Shown: positions 9,223-18,479 of the stretch, one piece after another
Numbering within the stretch: position 1 is the stretch's first letter
Layout: every line of letters begins with the position of its first letter
Assembly: GCA_036336795.1 (NCBI GenBank)
Contig: JAYZFL010000006.1
Location: 18,785 to 82,784, forward strand
DNA: 64,000 bases
Origin: UBA822 sp036336795
Lineage (GTDB): Bacteria; Gemmatimonadota; Gemmatimonadetes; Longimicrobiales; Gaopeijiaceae
Direction: 5' to 3'
Made by a program: the position numbers and the translations under genes
The notes under the pieces: generated by a model
What the model saw: only the letters and a program-made list of their open reading frames with translations
Told to the model about the DNA's origin: nothing
Databases searched by the model: none

Positions 9223-11012
9223 GGGATAACCGGAAGAACGATGGCTGACGCGTGAGCACGATCGTGATAGATCGTCTGAATGGCCACTCGCATGTCTCCG
9301 ACTGTTTCTTCTCCCAAGGGCTTACCTGAATTCAAGTTCCGGTTGAAGCGGGGAAAGTTGCTGCTCGCGATATGCAGGCGGATGCGATGGCCCTCCTTAA
9401 ACACGTTGCTGGTCTCCCACATCGCAATATTCACCTCGTAAATCTGGTTTTGGGTTAGAAGAGTCGGTTCTTCGAGTGAATCCCTAAATCGGGCTCGCAG
9501 AGCACCCTCCGTGATGAGAATGGCCTTACCGTCCGGATAGACGTCGGAAAGTGTAAGGAAAAAGTCGGTATCCGTCACGTCGGTGGAGAAAAAGATTTTG
9601 GCCTCGATCGTTCCTGTCACTTCAGTGTCCTTTTCCAACGGTTCACTGGAATAGACTAGGATGTCCTGTCGTTGCTGTGTCGATCGTTGATCTAATGGTC
9701 CGTTAGGAGTGGTACCAGCTCCGCAGCAACCATGGCCACCGTAGGTTGGTATTGGGTGGTTCGGGTCGTAGATGTACTGGTCCGGAGACTCTTCTCCCGG
9801 TGGTTCACTTGCGAGTGTGCCGTCGCCGAAGCGAGTGTTTGCGTAACTTCTGCTATGAAGGAATAGGGTTGTCGGGATCGCTCGGGAGAGCGGCCACTCG
9901 TACTCATCACGCCACACGTTCTCGCCCATCACGAAAATCCGGATGGGCGCCTGCGAGTCGAGCCCGTTCTGGATTCCCTTGAGGTGATAGTCGAACCACT
10001 TCCTTTCCATGACCTGAAAGTCAATTTCCACGTCACTTCCGAAATCCGTATCACCGTATCGAGGGCTTGGACGTACACCATGCCCCCAGGGTCCGATCAG
10101 CAACTTTTGCCACCGTCGAGAATGTTCCGACCGGGAGAACTGACGCATCTTGGTGAAGTTGAGGAGTGTTTCAGAAACTAAGTCGTCGTACCATCCGGTT
10201 ACGTGATAGGCGGGAACGTCCATCTCCGAATATTGATCTCGGACGCTCATCTGCCTCCAGAAGTCGTCGTAGACATCATGACGGATTGTGTTGGCCACGA
10301 ACTCGGAATAGACACCGACTTCATCCATGGCAGACTGAAGAGGAAGGTGTGTCATTACTTCCATCCAGTTCAGGTCTGGGATCATCTGATCTGTTGCGAT
10401 CGCTTCCTGCCTCGTTCCCCAACTCAAGCCGAGGGCAAGGTGGTACAGCCCGTTAGTGGACCAAATGCTCCCGAAGTTGTCAGATTGAGCGGCAACGGGT
10501 ACCAAGGCCTTCACGTAGGGACTCCGATACGGGGCAGGTAGGAGTTGGGTAAACCCTGGATAGGAGGTCCCGTACATTCCGATGTTTCCGTCGCACCATT
10601 CTTGCCGTCCGATCCACTGCTGTGTGTCGTATCCATCCAGGGCTTCATCGACGTAGGGTCGCCATTCGCCTCGCGAACCATTGATGCCGCGAGAGTCCAT
10701 CACGACGACGGCGTAACCCTGTTCCGCGTACCGTTGGCCTGTGCGAGCTCCGCGGTTCTTGTTGTAGGGCGTGCGAGTGAGCAGAACCGGAAATGGACCG
10801 GGCCGATCGGGAAGATAGATATCGGCTGCCAAGCGAACTCCGTCACGCATCGGAACGAGGACGTTGGTCTGGACCTGAACGCCGGGTGAATTTGCGGTCG
10901 TCTGTGCCTCGGAAGGTTGTGGCCCGGTAATCAGGAGCAGTCCGGTAAACAGAGACACGACTAGGAGCGAGGGAGAAGACATTCTGAATCCCGATCTTGA
11001 TTTCGGGTTCAT
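9219..11012 (-). CDS. CocE/NonD-family exported hydrolase
   Basis: An alpha/beta hydrolase of the X-Pro dipeptidyl-peptidase/cocaine-esterase family, which cleaves acyl esters, amides or proline dipeptides. The in-frame ATG at 11012 is chosen rather than the one at 11075, because it places a signal peptide (about residues 1-37, ending SEAQ) directly at the N-terminus. The nucleophile is S150 in MYGTSYPGF. The C-terminal third is the jelly-roll domain typical of the family, with the DTDFFLTLSDVYPDG segment. The total of 597 residues is normal. It forms an operon with the downstream beta-lactamase-fold gene by a 4-base overlap, suggesting joint extracytoplasmic breakdown of peptides or esters. 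Confidence 0.86.
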   Translation of the reverse strand: MNPKSRSGFRMSSPSLLVVSLFTGLLLITGPQPSEAQTTANSPGVQVQTNVLVPMRDGVRLAADIYLPDRPGPFPVLLTRTPYNKNRGARTGQRYAEQGYAVVVMDSRGINGSRGEWRPYVDEALDGYDTQQWIGRQEWCDGNIGMYGTSYPGFTQLLPAPYRSPYVKALVPVAAQSDNFGSIWSTNGLYHLALGLSWGTRQEAIATDQMIPDLNWMEVMTHLPLQSAMDEVGVYSEFVANTIRHDVYDDFWRQMSVRDQYSEMDVPAYHVTGWYDDLVSETLLNFTKMRQFSRSEHSRRWQKLLIGPWGHGVRPSPRYGDTDFGSDVEIDFQVMERKWFDYHLKGIQNGLDSQAPIRIFVMGENVWRDEYEWPLSRAIPTTLFLHSRSYANTRFGDGTLASEPPGEESPDQYIYDPNHPIPTYGGHGCCGAGTTPNGPLDQRSTQQRQDILVYSSEPLEKDTEVTGTIEAKIFFSTDVTDTDFFLTLSDVYPDGKAILITEGALRARFRDSLEEPTLLTQNQIYEVNIAMWETSNVFKEGHRIRLHIASSNFPRFNRNLNSGKPLGEETVGDMRVAIQTIYHDRAHASAIVLPVIP

Positions 11013-11170
11013 GGGTTCTCTTCGGTAGATGCGAGGGCCTAGTAGTAACAGGCGTTGTTCCACTTTTGGGGACAACTTACCTCACCTTGGCGGAGGAGGC
11101 GAACAGACCAATTGGACAGGCCCCATGAAGGTCACTCGTCAGGGAAAGCCAGACAGTGAATCGCTTAGCT

Positions 11171-12520
11171 TCACGGGTCGAAATTCAGTAATGCGTGTAG
11201 CCGCTCTGGAATCCTTGACCATGGGTTTACCTCCACGACCCGGTATAGTGGAGAAAACCCCAGCTTCAATTTCAATTCTTTTACGGCTTCCCGGAGTGAG
11301 GAAGCAACAGCGCCTTGGGATAGGTCCTGTCCACTTTTTTCTCTGCCGTTAGTTTCTGCACGGTCAAAGAGCTCGTTCTGAGAGGTTGCGGGGCCAAACT
11401 GAAAAAACTCCACCATGAGGGTTTCAACCGCACGGAGAGGAGGGGATAGAATCATCCGGGCTCGGACGGTCAAGGCGATGCGCTCTTGATCTGATGTGGG
11501 TTCTCGGAGAATCGACTCCAAAGCCCACGAGCCCCCACCCTCTAAGCGAGCTACGAGGCGTACACCCTGTATGCTCCGACCCTTACGTGCCGGACGAGCC
11601 AACGCCTGTTCTAGGAGCCGGTCAAGAGCTCTGTGGAGTGTGTCTGCTTGGCCAACAGGGGCGTAAAATTCTAGGAAGGAGCGGATTGGTTGAGGGCAGT
11701 GATACGCCTGGACAGGGTCAATTCGCTCACCCGTAGCCCACGCACGAGCTCTCTGTCCGTCAGGGCCGAACTGCCTGACTAGGGCGGCGCTAGGAAGGCG
11801 AATGAGGTCACCTAGGGTCTCGATGCCGAGATGCTTGAGCCGTTCGGCTACGACCGGTTCTACCGGAAGTACGGAGACGGGATACGGACTTAGGAATTCC
11901 GGTAACTCTTTGTCCGGGACGATCACTGGTCGGCCTAAGGTTGCTCCGGCTGCAGCTACCCAGGCTCCAAACTTTCCAGGGGCCCATCCGATTCTCGTGG
12001 CAGCGACCAATGGACGGGGGAAGATCTTCAGAAGTGTGTGCAGGACTTTCTTCACTTGGCATGGTTGCGATCCGTACAGCCGGCCGAGACCGTCCATGCC
12101 GACGAAGATCCGCCCACGGCCGGCCGGTTCCACGATGGGGCTCAGGCTCGAAAGCGTTTCCATAAACTCTTCTTGTGTGGCGTCGTAGTGAGCTGTATCG
12201 GGCTCTAAAAGGGTAAGAGAGGGGCATAGGGAAATAGCTTGTGAGATGAGCTGTCCGGGCCACACACCTGCGACCGAAGCTCGCTCGGAAACCTGCCAAA
12301 CTGTTCTGCGTGTGCCTTCCCCAGGGGAGAGAAGGGCCACAGAGGTGCTGTCCAACTCCGGGGTCCGAACTAGCTCCAATCGAAGCTCGAACGTGGGTAG
12401 CCAAGCGCATAGTGCTTGACGACTTCCACGCTGCCGTGTGGCGGTGGTACCCGTGGGTTCCCACTCCCAGACGGTGGGGTGGGTGAAGCCACCGTGTGCA
12501 CATAAGCGGGGATTCGACAT
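11171..12520 (-). CDS. ImuB-like Y-family polymerase homologue
   Basis: A 449-residue protein of the DinB/UmuC fold, closest in look to ImuB, the inactive Y-family partner of the ImuA-ImuB-DnaE2 mutasome. It begins with the ALCAWLPTFELRLELV strand in place of the metal-binding D-x-D of active polymerases, and later has FVGMDGLGRLYGS where active enzymes have S-x-D-E. The catalytic carboxylates are therefore incomplete, as in ImuB. The helix-hairpin-helix thumb region (LKHLGIETLGDLIRLP) and a little-finger-like domain follow. The ATG at 12520 is preferred; the TTG at 12565 is the farther option, and neither has a good Shine-Dalgarno. No imuA, dnaE2 or lexA lies within the window. Confidence 0.75.
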   Translation of the reverse strand: MSNPRLCAHGGFTHPTVWEWEPTGTTATRQRGSRQALCAWLPTFELRLELVRTPELDSTSVALLSPGEGTRRTVWQVSERASVAGVWPGQLISQAISLCPSLTLLEPDTAHYDATQEEFMETLSSLSPIVEPAGRGRIFVGMDGLGRLYGSQPCQVKKVLHTLLKIFPRPLVAATRIGWAPGKFGAWVAAAGATLGRPVIVPDKELPEFLSPYPVSVLPVEPVVAERLKHLGIETLGDLIRLPSAALVRQFGPDGQRARAWATGERIDPVQAYHCPQPIRSFLEFYAPVGQADTLHRALDRLLEQALARPARKGRSIQGVRLVARLEGGGSWALESILREPTSDQERIALTVRARMILSPPLRAVETLMVEFFQFGPATSQNELFDRAETNGREKSGQDLSQGAVASSLREAVKELKLKLGFSPLYRVVEVNPWSRIPERLHALLNFDP

Positions 12521-12605
12521 GGATAGATGAGCTGAACAGAATACCGAATAAAAACCGAATACCAAACATATGCCAAAGAACTTGGAAGGGCAAAGAGGTA
12601 GGCCC

Positions 12606-14327
12606 TTACGGTTCCTCGCCGACTCTCCCGATCAATCTGTTCAAGAGGATTACGGGTACAAGCCCGACGGCGATGATGATGAGCGCGGGTATCGCGGATT
12701 GAGTCAACTGTTCGTCTGCGGCGAGCTGAAATGCCCGGGTTGCCAGAGTATCAAAGTTGAAGGGACGTAGAATCAGTGTGAGTGGTAGCTCTTTGAGAAC
12801 GTCGACGAAAACCAGGAGAGCTGCGCTAACGAGTGTACCTTTGAGTAACGGCAGATCTACCTTCCACAGTGTCTTCAGCGGCGGGACTCCAAGTGACCTT
12901 GACGTCTCGTCCAGATTCCCACAGAGATGTTTGAACCCGGACTCCAGAGGATTCAAGGCCACCGCTAGGAAGCGCACCATGTAGGCGAAAATCAGGGCCA
13001 CGAGTGTTCCACTCAGCAAGAGGCCAGTGGGGGTGTTAAAAGCAGTTGTCATCAACGTGTTCAATAGGCGATCCGCCCAAACTAAGGGGATGAATACCCC
13101 TACAGCGATAACTGCTCCAGGAATTGAATAGCCCAGTACAGCTACCTTGGACGCCAGGCGAAGAATTGGGGTGGGACTCAGGCGGGTTGCGTATCCTATC
13201 AGCAGGCCTGCTGACACGGCGAGTAATGCTGTGGAGAGTGCCAGGGAGAAGCTGTGCAGGGTGAGCCTAGCGAAGCGAGCGTCTAGGGCATCCCATCCGG
13301 CGCTGGTGGCCCAAGTCATCAGTTGGATGACCGGAATGAGGAATCCCAGTGCTACTGGAATCAGGCAGATTCCGTAGGCAGACCAACCTGGGAAGCCTTT
13401 CAGTACCCGTCTCTCGGTGGGTCGATATCCCTTGGCGTCATCGTGGAATCGAGCACGTCCACGCTGCAGACGCTCGAAGATGATTAGCATAAAGACGAAA
13501 AGCAGCAGAATACCTGAGAGACGCATAGCTGCGATCGGATCATTCAAAGGAAACCAGGCTCGAAAAATCCCAGTTGTGAACGTCGGCACACCAAAGTACC
13601 TGACTGCGCCGTACTCATTGAGGACCTCCATGAGGACTAGTGTTAATCCGCCTACGACGGCTGGTCGGGACATCGGTAACGCCACCTTCGCGAAGGTATC
13701 CCAGGGTCCACGTCCAAGCGCGCTGGCAGTCTCAAGTACGGCACCTGATTGCCGCATGAAGGATGCTCTGGCAATGATGTACACATAGGGATAAAGGACT
13801 AATGCCATCATGACGACTGCCCCTTTCAGAGACATGATGGCTGAACGGAGGTGCCATGCCTCTGTACCGGACCACACAGCGCTCAGGGCGCGTGGCAGTA
13901 CGCTGTCGTATTCGAGTAGGCCGGCGTAGGTGTAAGCAATGATGTAGGTAGGAATTGCCAGGGGAAGTACCAGACTCCACTCGAATGTTCTTCGCCCCGG
14001 GAAGTCATGCGTCGATACGAGCCAGGCTGGAATGAGACCGAGAAGGAGGGACAGGGCGCCCACTCCCAGCATGAGGATAGTCGAATTGATCACGTATGTG
14101 GACAGCACCGTGCTCGCTAGGTGTGACCACATCTCGCTCCTTCTACCCAATGACCCTAAAAGGATCACGAGGATGGGGATCGTCATGAGTGTGACCAAAC
14201 CCAGTGCGCTAAAAGTCCAGGGTGTTAGCCCTCTCCGGAATTCACGTCCGGATTGACGCTGGAGGTCCCGGAGTGCGTTCCAAGCACCCCGAGCCTTAGT
14301 GTGGTACTTCAAGAGTGCCTTAGCCAT
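12606..14327 (-). CDS. Ferric-iron ABC transporter permease, FbpB type
   Basis: A 573-residue inner-membrane permease made of two fused binding-protein-dependent permease halves, about twelve helices in all. Each half carries the EAA loop that docks the ATPase: around residue 205 (ASALGRGPWDTFAKVALP) and around residue 485 (SLGVPPLKTLWKVDLP). This duplicated layout is characteristic of FbpB/FutB-type iron(III) transporters. The gene for the binding protein lies directly upstream on the same strand, about 126 bases away. The ATP-binding subunit is not next to it and not elsewhere in the window. Confidence 0.88.
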   Translation of the reverse strand: MAKALLKYHTKARGAWNALRDLQRQSGREFRRGLTPWTFSALGLVTLMTIPILVILLGSLGRRSEMWSHLASTVLSTYVINSTILMLGVGALSLLLGLIPAWLVSTHDFPGRRTFEWSLVLPLAIPTYIIAYTYAGLLEYDSVLPRALSAVWSGTEAWHLRSAIMSLKGAVVMMALVLYPYVYIIARASFMRQSGAVLETASALGRGPWDTFAKVALPMSRPAVVGGLTLVLMEVLNEYGAVRYFGVPTFTTGIFRAWFPLNDPIAAMRLSGILLLFVFMLIIFERLQRGRARFHDDAKGYRPTERRVLKGFPGWSAYGICLIPVALGFLIPVIQLMTWATSAGWDALDARFARLTLHSFSLALSTALLAVSAGLLIGYATRLSPTPILRLASKVAVLGYSIPGAVIAVGVFIPLVWADRLLNTLMTTAFNTPTGLLLSGTLVALIFAYMVRFLAVALNPLESGFKHLCGNLDETSRSLGVPPLKTLWKVDLPLLKGTLVSAALLVFVDVLKELPLTLILRPFNFDTLATRAFQLAADEQLTQSAIPALIIIAVGLVPVILLNRLIGRVGEEP

Positions 14328-14453
14328 TTGAGTACTGGTTCATCCGCTTCCGCTGCTTTGCTACTTGTGGACGTCGTTGCTTGCAGCAGTTAGAACACCA
14401 CACTGGGGGTTCCTCATGATCGCTATGATCCGGCTTGTCTGATAGGCGCTTTA

Positions 14454-15482
14454 CTACCGCCAACCGGCTCGATCGAACACCATTACCGCACGAGCGTTTA
14501 ACTCTCCGAGAACGGAAAGATTCAGGCTGTCAGGGCGGAATTTTCCCCATTCGGACAGCGTCTCAGCCCAGGCGATACCGGGCTTCACAGGGTACTCGTA
14601 GTTGGCTTCCGCGTAGCCGGTTTGTGCTTCGGTGTCTGTCAAGAACTCCAACAGGCGGAGCGCGTTTTCAGGGTTGGGCGAATGCGCTGTCACGCCAGCT
14701 CCACTCACGTTCACATGGGCACCCCGGTCGTCTTGGTTCGGAAAGAAGACGCCTACTTTTTCAGAGAGTGCTCGGTCGGCTTCGTCATCTCCGTTAAACA
14801 AGATCCCGAGATAGTAAGTGTTGACGATTGCCAGATCACCCAGGCCGGCGGCGATGTCCCGGACTTGGTCCCGGTCGGCTCCCTGAGGAGACCGAGCCAT
14901 ATTCCGTACCACCTCCTCCGCCCAAAGCTCCGCTCCCTCGTCTCCGTGCATCGCAATTATAGACGCAAGAAGGGATTGGTTGTAAATGTTTTCCGAGCTG
15001 CGGACCAGGATTCTTCCTCTCCATTTGGGGTCGGCGAGGTCCTCGTACGTCGACAGATCTTCGGGGGAAACTCGATCTTTTGCGTACACCATAATTCGCG
15101 CACGTTGTGTCAATCCGTACCAGTAGCCGTCCGGGTCCCTCAGGTGCTCCGGGACGTTCGATAAGAGTACGTCGGAGGATACCCTTCTAAGAAGGTTCCG
15201 CTCCTTTGCTCGTTGAAGCCGTCCTGCGTCCACGGTGACAATCACATCGGCTTGCGTTTCGGCTCCTTCGATTTCAAGACGCGTGATAAGTTCATCGGCA
15301 GATGCAGTCTGCACGTTGACTTTGATCCCCGTTGACTCGGTGAAGAGTCGGAACAGTTCCTGGTCTGTGTCATAGTGCCTATGGCTGTAAACGTTGACGG
15401 AGGGCCCTTCGTCTCCCTCACTGCCGCAAGCGGCGAGGAAGACCACTCCAACGGTGATCAAATGTCTGACCAAATGTGTCAT
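14454..15482 (-). CDS. Iron(III)-binding lipoprotein, FbpA/FutA type
   Basis: Substrate-binding protein of an iron ABC transporter. A signal peptide ends in a lipobox (FLAAC, cysteine at residue 19), so the protein is lipid-anchored. The mature part starts with NVYSHRHYDTD, the conserved opening of FutA-like ferric-binding proteins, and has a tyrosine pair in NTYYLG expected to ligate iron. The length of 342 residues is usual. It lies upstream of the permease gene on the same strand, and a palindrome resembling a Fur box (15,556-15,572) lies in its promoter region, so iron-repressed expression is likely. Confidence 0.88.
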   Translation of the reverse strand: MTHLVRHLITVGVVFLAACGSEGDEGPSVNVYSHRHYDTDQELFRLFTESTGIKVNVQTASADELITRLEIEGAETQADVIVTVDAGRLQRAKERNLLRRVSSDVLLSNVPEHLRDPDGYWYGLTQRARIMVYAKDRVSPEDLSTYEDLADPKWRGRILVRSSENIYNQSLLASIIAMHGDEGAELWAEEVVRNMARSPQGADRDQVRDIAAGLGDLAIVNTYYLGILFNGDDEADRALSEKVGVFFPNQDDRGAHVNVSGAGVTAHSPNPENALRLLEFLTDTEAQTGYAEANYEYPVKPGIAWAETLSEWGKFRPDSLNLSVLGELNARAVMVFDRAGWR

Positions 15483-15555
15483 GATCCATTTTCCCGGGAG
15501 AGGTATGAGATGTGAGTATTGAATATGTGTGCGAAGATAAGGGAATTAGTTGAAG

Positions 15556-15572
15556 TTGAGAACCAATCTCAA
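15556..15572 (-). promoter_or_regulatory. Fur-box-like operator
   Basis: TTGAGAACCAATCTCAA has perfect 6-bp arms (TTGAGA/TCTCAA) around 5 bases and agrees with the common Fur consensus TGAGAATNATTCTCA at most positions. It lies 74 bases before the iron-binding lipoprotein gene, the expected place for iron repression. A -35/-10-like pair (TTGAGA, then TAATTC on the minus strand) overlaps it. No Fur gene is in the window. Confidence 0.6.
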
Positions 15573-15636
15573 TCATGGTTTTCAAGATCGGGTAAAATAT
15601 GAGAAGATGCAAGTGAAAGCAGGGAATCCGGCATGA

Positions 15637-15666
15637 TTGGCATCTGACTCGTGGTGGAGATATCTT
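15637..15666 (+). promoter_or_regulatory. Candidate sigma70 promoter for icd
   Basis: TTGGCA (15,637-15,642) and TATCTT (15,661-15,666) are separated by 18 bases and lie about 70 bases before the isocitrate dehydrogenase gene. The match is moderate. Confidence 0.35.
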
Positions 15667-15737
15667 TTCTAAGACGGCACCTGAAGTCTTCTTTTACCTA
15701 GGCCCAGGCCACTTAATACATCACGTTGGAGTATCCA

Positions 15738-16973
15738 TTGATCGAATACATGCATGCTTCTGTCCCGTCCGAGGGAGAGGGGATCAAAGTGCGGTCCGGC
15801 AACCGCATCGTACCGGACCAACCAATAATCCCCTTCATCGAGGGGGATGGAATAGGTCCGGACATCTGGCGGGCTACACGAGGAGTTGTCGAAGCCTCGG
15901 TCGAGCATGCCTACGCGGGAGCGCGCCGCATAGCATGGATGGAGATCTACGCCGGGGAAAAAGCGCGGACGAAGAGCGGGGAATGGATACCGGAAGAGAC
16001 ATTCAGAGCACTTAAGGAGTTCAAAGTTGGTATCAAGGGGCCTCTCACTACGCCCGTGGGAGGTGGGATGCGCTCGTTGAACGTCACGCTCCGGCAAGTG
16101 CTTGATCTCTACTCATGTATTCGTCCCGTGCGTTGGATAGAAGGTGTACCGTCTCCGATGAAGGAGCCCGAAAATTTGGACGTCGTGATTTTCCGGGAGA
16201 ACACAGAAGATGTCTACGCGGGTATTGAATGGTTGTCCGGCACACCGGAAGCGGACCAGGTTCGCTCGTTTCTCGTGGATGAAATGGGCGTGTCGATCCG
16301 AGAAAAGAGCGGCATCGGAATAAAGCCCATCAGCCCTTTCGGGACTAAGCGCCACGTCGCAGCGGGAATCCGGTATGCCCTTGAGCGTAATCGAGAATCC
16401 GCGACGCTCGTCCATAAGGGCAACATTATGAAGTATACAGAGGGCGCGTTTCGCGATTGGGGATACGAGGTTGCAGCGGACGAATTCGGTGACAAAACCA
16501 TCACTGAATCGGCTGTTTGGAAGGGTGCCGATCCAGCTGGCAAGCTTCTGATCAAAGACCGGATTGCCGATGCGATGTTCCAGCAGGTCTTGTTGCGTCC
16601 TGAGGAATACGATCTCATCATCACGCCTAACTTAAATGGTGATTATCTTTCGGACGCCTGTGCTGCTCAGGTGGGTGGGTTGGGGATGGCCCCTGGGGCG
16701 AATGTGGGAGATGAGGTAGCGCTATTCGAAGCGACCCACGGGACAGCGCCGAAGTACGCGAATCAAGACAAAGTCAATCCCGGATCACTCATCCTTTCGG
16801 CCGTCATGATGCTTGAGTATCTGGGTTGGAATGAAGCCGCGGAAGCCGTCAACCGTGGAATGAAGGGAGCCGTCGGGGCCCAAACGGTTACGTATGACCT
16901 CGAGAGGCAGATGGATGGTGGAAGAATCCTGAAGACCTCCGAGTTCGGTCGGGCCGTCATCGCGCACATGTAG
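15738..16973 (+). CDS. icd: Isocitrate dehydrogenase, NADP type
   Basis: TCA-cycle enzyme converting isocitrate to 2-oxoglutarate and CO2 with reduction of NADP. The sequence matches E. coli-type Icd throughout: PIIPFIEGDGIG near the N-terminus, the substrate loop with RSLNVTLRQ (the serine of the regulatory S-x-N pair), FRENTEDVYAGIEW, LVHKGNIMKYTEGAF, the metal-binding DYLSDACAAQVGG, and the coenzyme loop ATHGTAPKYA. The start is uncertain: a TTG at 15,738 has GGAG 6 bases upstream, an ATG lies at 15,750 and a farther TTG at 15,726. The true N-terminus varies by at most eight residues. It is followed after 15 bases by pepA. Confidence 0.93.
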   Translation: MIEYMHASVPSEGEGIKVRSGNRIVPDQPIIPFIEGDGIGPDIWRATRGVVEASVEHAYAGARRIAWMEIYAGEKARTKSGEWIPEETFRALKEFKVGIKGPLTTPVGGGMRSLNVTLRQVLDLYSCIRPVRWIEGVPSPMKEPENLDVVIFRENTEDVYAGIEWLSGTPEADQVRSFLVDEMGVSIREKSGIGIKPISPFGTKRHVAAGIRYALERNRESATLVHKGNIMKYTEGAFRDWGYEVAADEFGDKTITESAVWKGADPAGKLLIKDRIADAMFQQVLLRPEEYDLIITPNLNGDYLSDACAAQVGGLGMAPGANVGDEVALFEATHGTAPKYANQDKVNPGSLILSAVMMLEYLGWNEAAEAVNRGMKGAVGAQTVTYDLERQMDGGRILKTSEFGRAVIAHM

Positions 16974-16988
16974 GCGGAAACGAGGTTC

Positions 16989-18479
16989 ATGAACATCCGG
17001 TATGTTTCGTCGACTAAGGCCGCCGACCACGATACCCCGCTTTTAGTTGTCCCTGTGCACAAATTGGATGCAGAGATTTCCGTAGCGATTCCCACCGGAC
17101 TCACGGCGGATTTGTCTGATGCCTATCGGGCAGATGACGTGAAGGACAGGGCGGGGGAGACTGTCCTTGTGTATCCAAGAGAAGGTACGGGATCACGACG
17201 TGTGCTCCTCCTCGGGGCCGGAGAGCAGGAAGCGTTTGATGCCGAAGCGATCCGGTGCTTTGCTGGACACGCAGTCCGAGCGGCGGAATCTATCGGTGTC
17301 CAGACAGTGACTGTGTACCTCGGGTCGATATGGTCGGTTGGGGCTGAGCGAGCAGCTCAAGCGGCTGCCGAGGGCGGAGCCCTTGCGGCTTGGCGCTTTA
17401 CCGAGATGAAGAGGGAATCGATCAAGAAGGACTATGTCGAGGTGTCGGCTTTCGAAGTAATGATGGATGCTGAAGTCTCGGAAGATGCGGAGAGAGGAAT
17501 AGTTGTAGGTGGAGCGATCGGTGAAGCTGCAAACTTTGCGCGGACGCTGCAGTCCAGGCCAGGCAACGTAGCGACACCTTCTCACCTCGCTGACGAGGCG
17601 GTGAGGATGGCCGGTGACCAGGGGCTTGAGGTCACTGTCATGGGACCTGAGGAGTTAAACCGAGAGAAGATGCATGCCTTGTTATCGGTGGCCCGTGGCT
17701 CGGATGAAGAACCCCGGTTCATCGTGCTTCGTCACAATGGTGAACAGGCTGGACGTGCCCCGCTCGTGTTGGTAGGCAAGGGCCTCACTTTCGATTCGGG
17801 TGGAATCTCGATCAAGCCGGCACAGGGAATGGAAAAAATGATTTTTGACATGTCTGGTGGTGCTGCTGTGATCGGTGCCATGCAGGCCATTGCCGAGCTA
17901 AACATTCCAATCAACGTGGTTGGGATTGTGCCGTCTTCCGAAAATCTCATTAACGGGCGAGCGATGAGGCCGGGCGATATCATCGAATCAAGAGCGGGTA
18001 AGTCCATAGAGGTGATCAACACGGATGCGGAGGGACGACTTATCCTTGCCGACGCTCTCTCGTACGCAGTGGGTTTGGAACCCGCCGCGATCGTCGACTG
18101 TGCGACGCTTACAGGTTCGGTCGTGATTGCGCTCGGCCACCATGCGGCTGCGATACTTGGTACCGATGACGATCTGGTGAATGAACTCCGGGCCGCGGGG
18201 GACAAGTCAGGGGAACCCTGTTGGCCGCTGCCACTCTGGGATGACTATCGTAGGCAACTGGACAGTGAGGTCGCCGATCTCGCAAATGTAGGGGGACGTC
18301 CAGGTGGAACGATCACCGCCGCTTGGTTTCTGAGAGAGTTCGTGGGTGACTGCAGCTGGGCACACCTGGACATAGCAGGAACGGCGTACGGAGAAGGGCG
18401 GCACTCGTACCAGCGAAAAGGTGCTCTTGGGTTCCCGACGAGACTACTTATCGAGTGGGTGCGGAGTCGGGCCGGGTGA
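16989..18479 (+). CDS. pepA: Leucyl aminopeptidase, M17 family
   Basis: Cytosolic di-metal aminopeptidase removing N-terminal residues from peptides. The N-terminal regulatory macro-like domain covers about residues 1-165 and the catalytic domain the rest. Metal- and substrate-binding motifs are intact: VGKGLTFDSGGISIKPA with its lysine and aspartate, MIFDMSGGAAV, and the NTDAEGRLILADAL signature. The length of 496 residues is typical. It lies 15 bases after icd and its stop codon overlaps the likely GTG start of the next gene, so it may be cotranscribed with a TonB-plug outer-membrane protein. Confidence 0.94.
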   Translation: MNIRYVSSTKAADHDTPLLVVPVHKLDAEISVAIPTGLTADLSDAYRADDVKDRAGETVLVYPREGTGSRRVLLLGAGEQEAFDAEAIRCFAGHAVRAAESIGVQTVTVYLGSIWSVGAERAAQAAAEGGALAAWRFTEMKRESIKKDYVEVSAFEVMMDAEVSEDAERGIVVGGAIGEAANFARTLQSRPGNVATPSHLADEAVRMAGDQGLEVTVMGPEELNREKMHALLSVARGSDEEPRFIVLRHNGEQAGRAPLVLVGKGLTFDSGGISIKPAQGMEKMIFDMSGGAAVIGAMQAIAELNIPINVVGIVPSSENLINGRAMRPGDIIESRAGKSIEVINTDAEGRLILADALSYAVGLEPAAIVDCATLTGSVVIALGHHAAAILGTDDDLVNELRAAGDKSGEPCWPLPLWDDYRRQLDSEVADLANVGGRPGGTITAAWFLREFVGDCSWAHLDIAGTAYGEGRHSYQRKGALGFPTRLLIEWVRSRAG

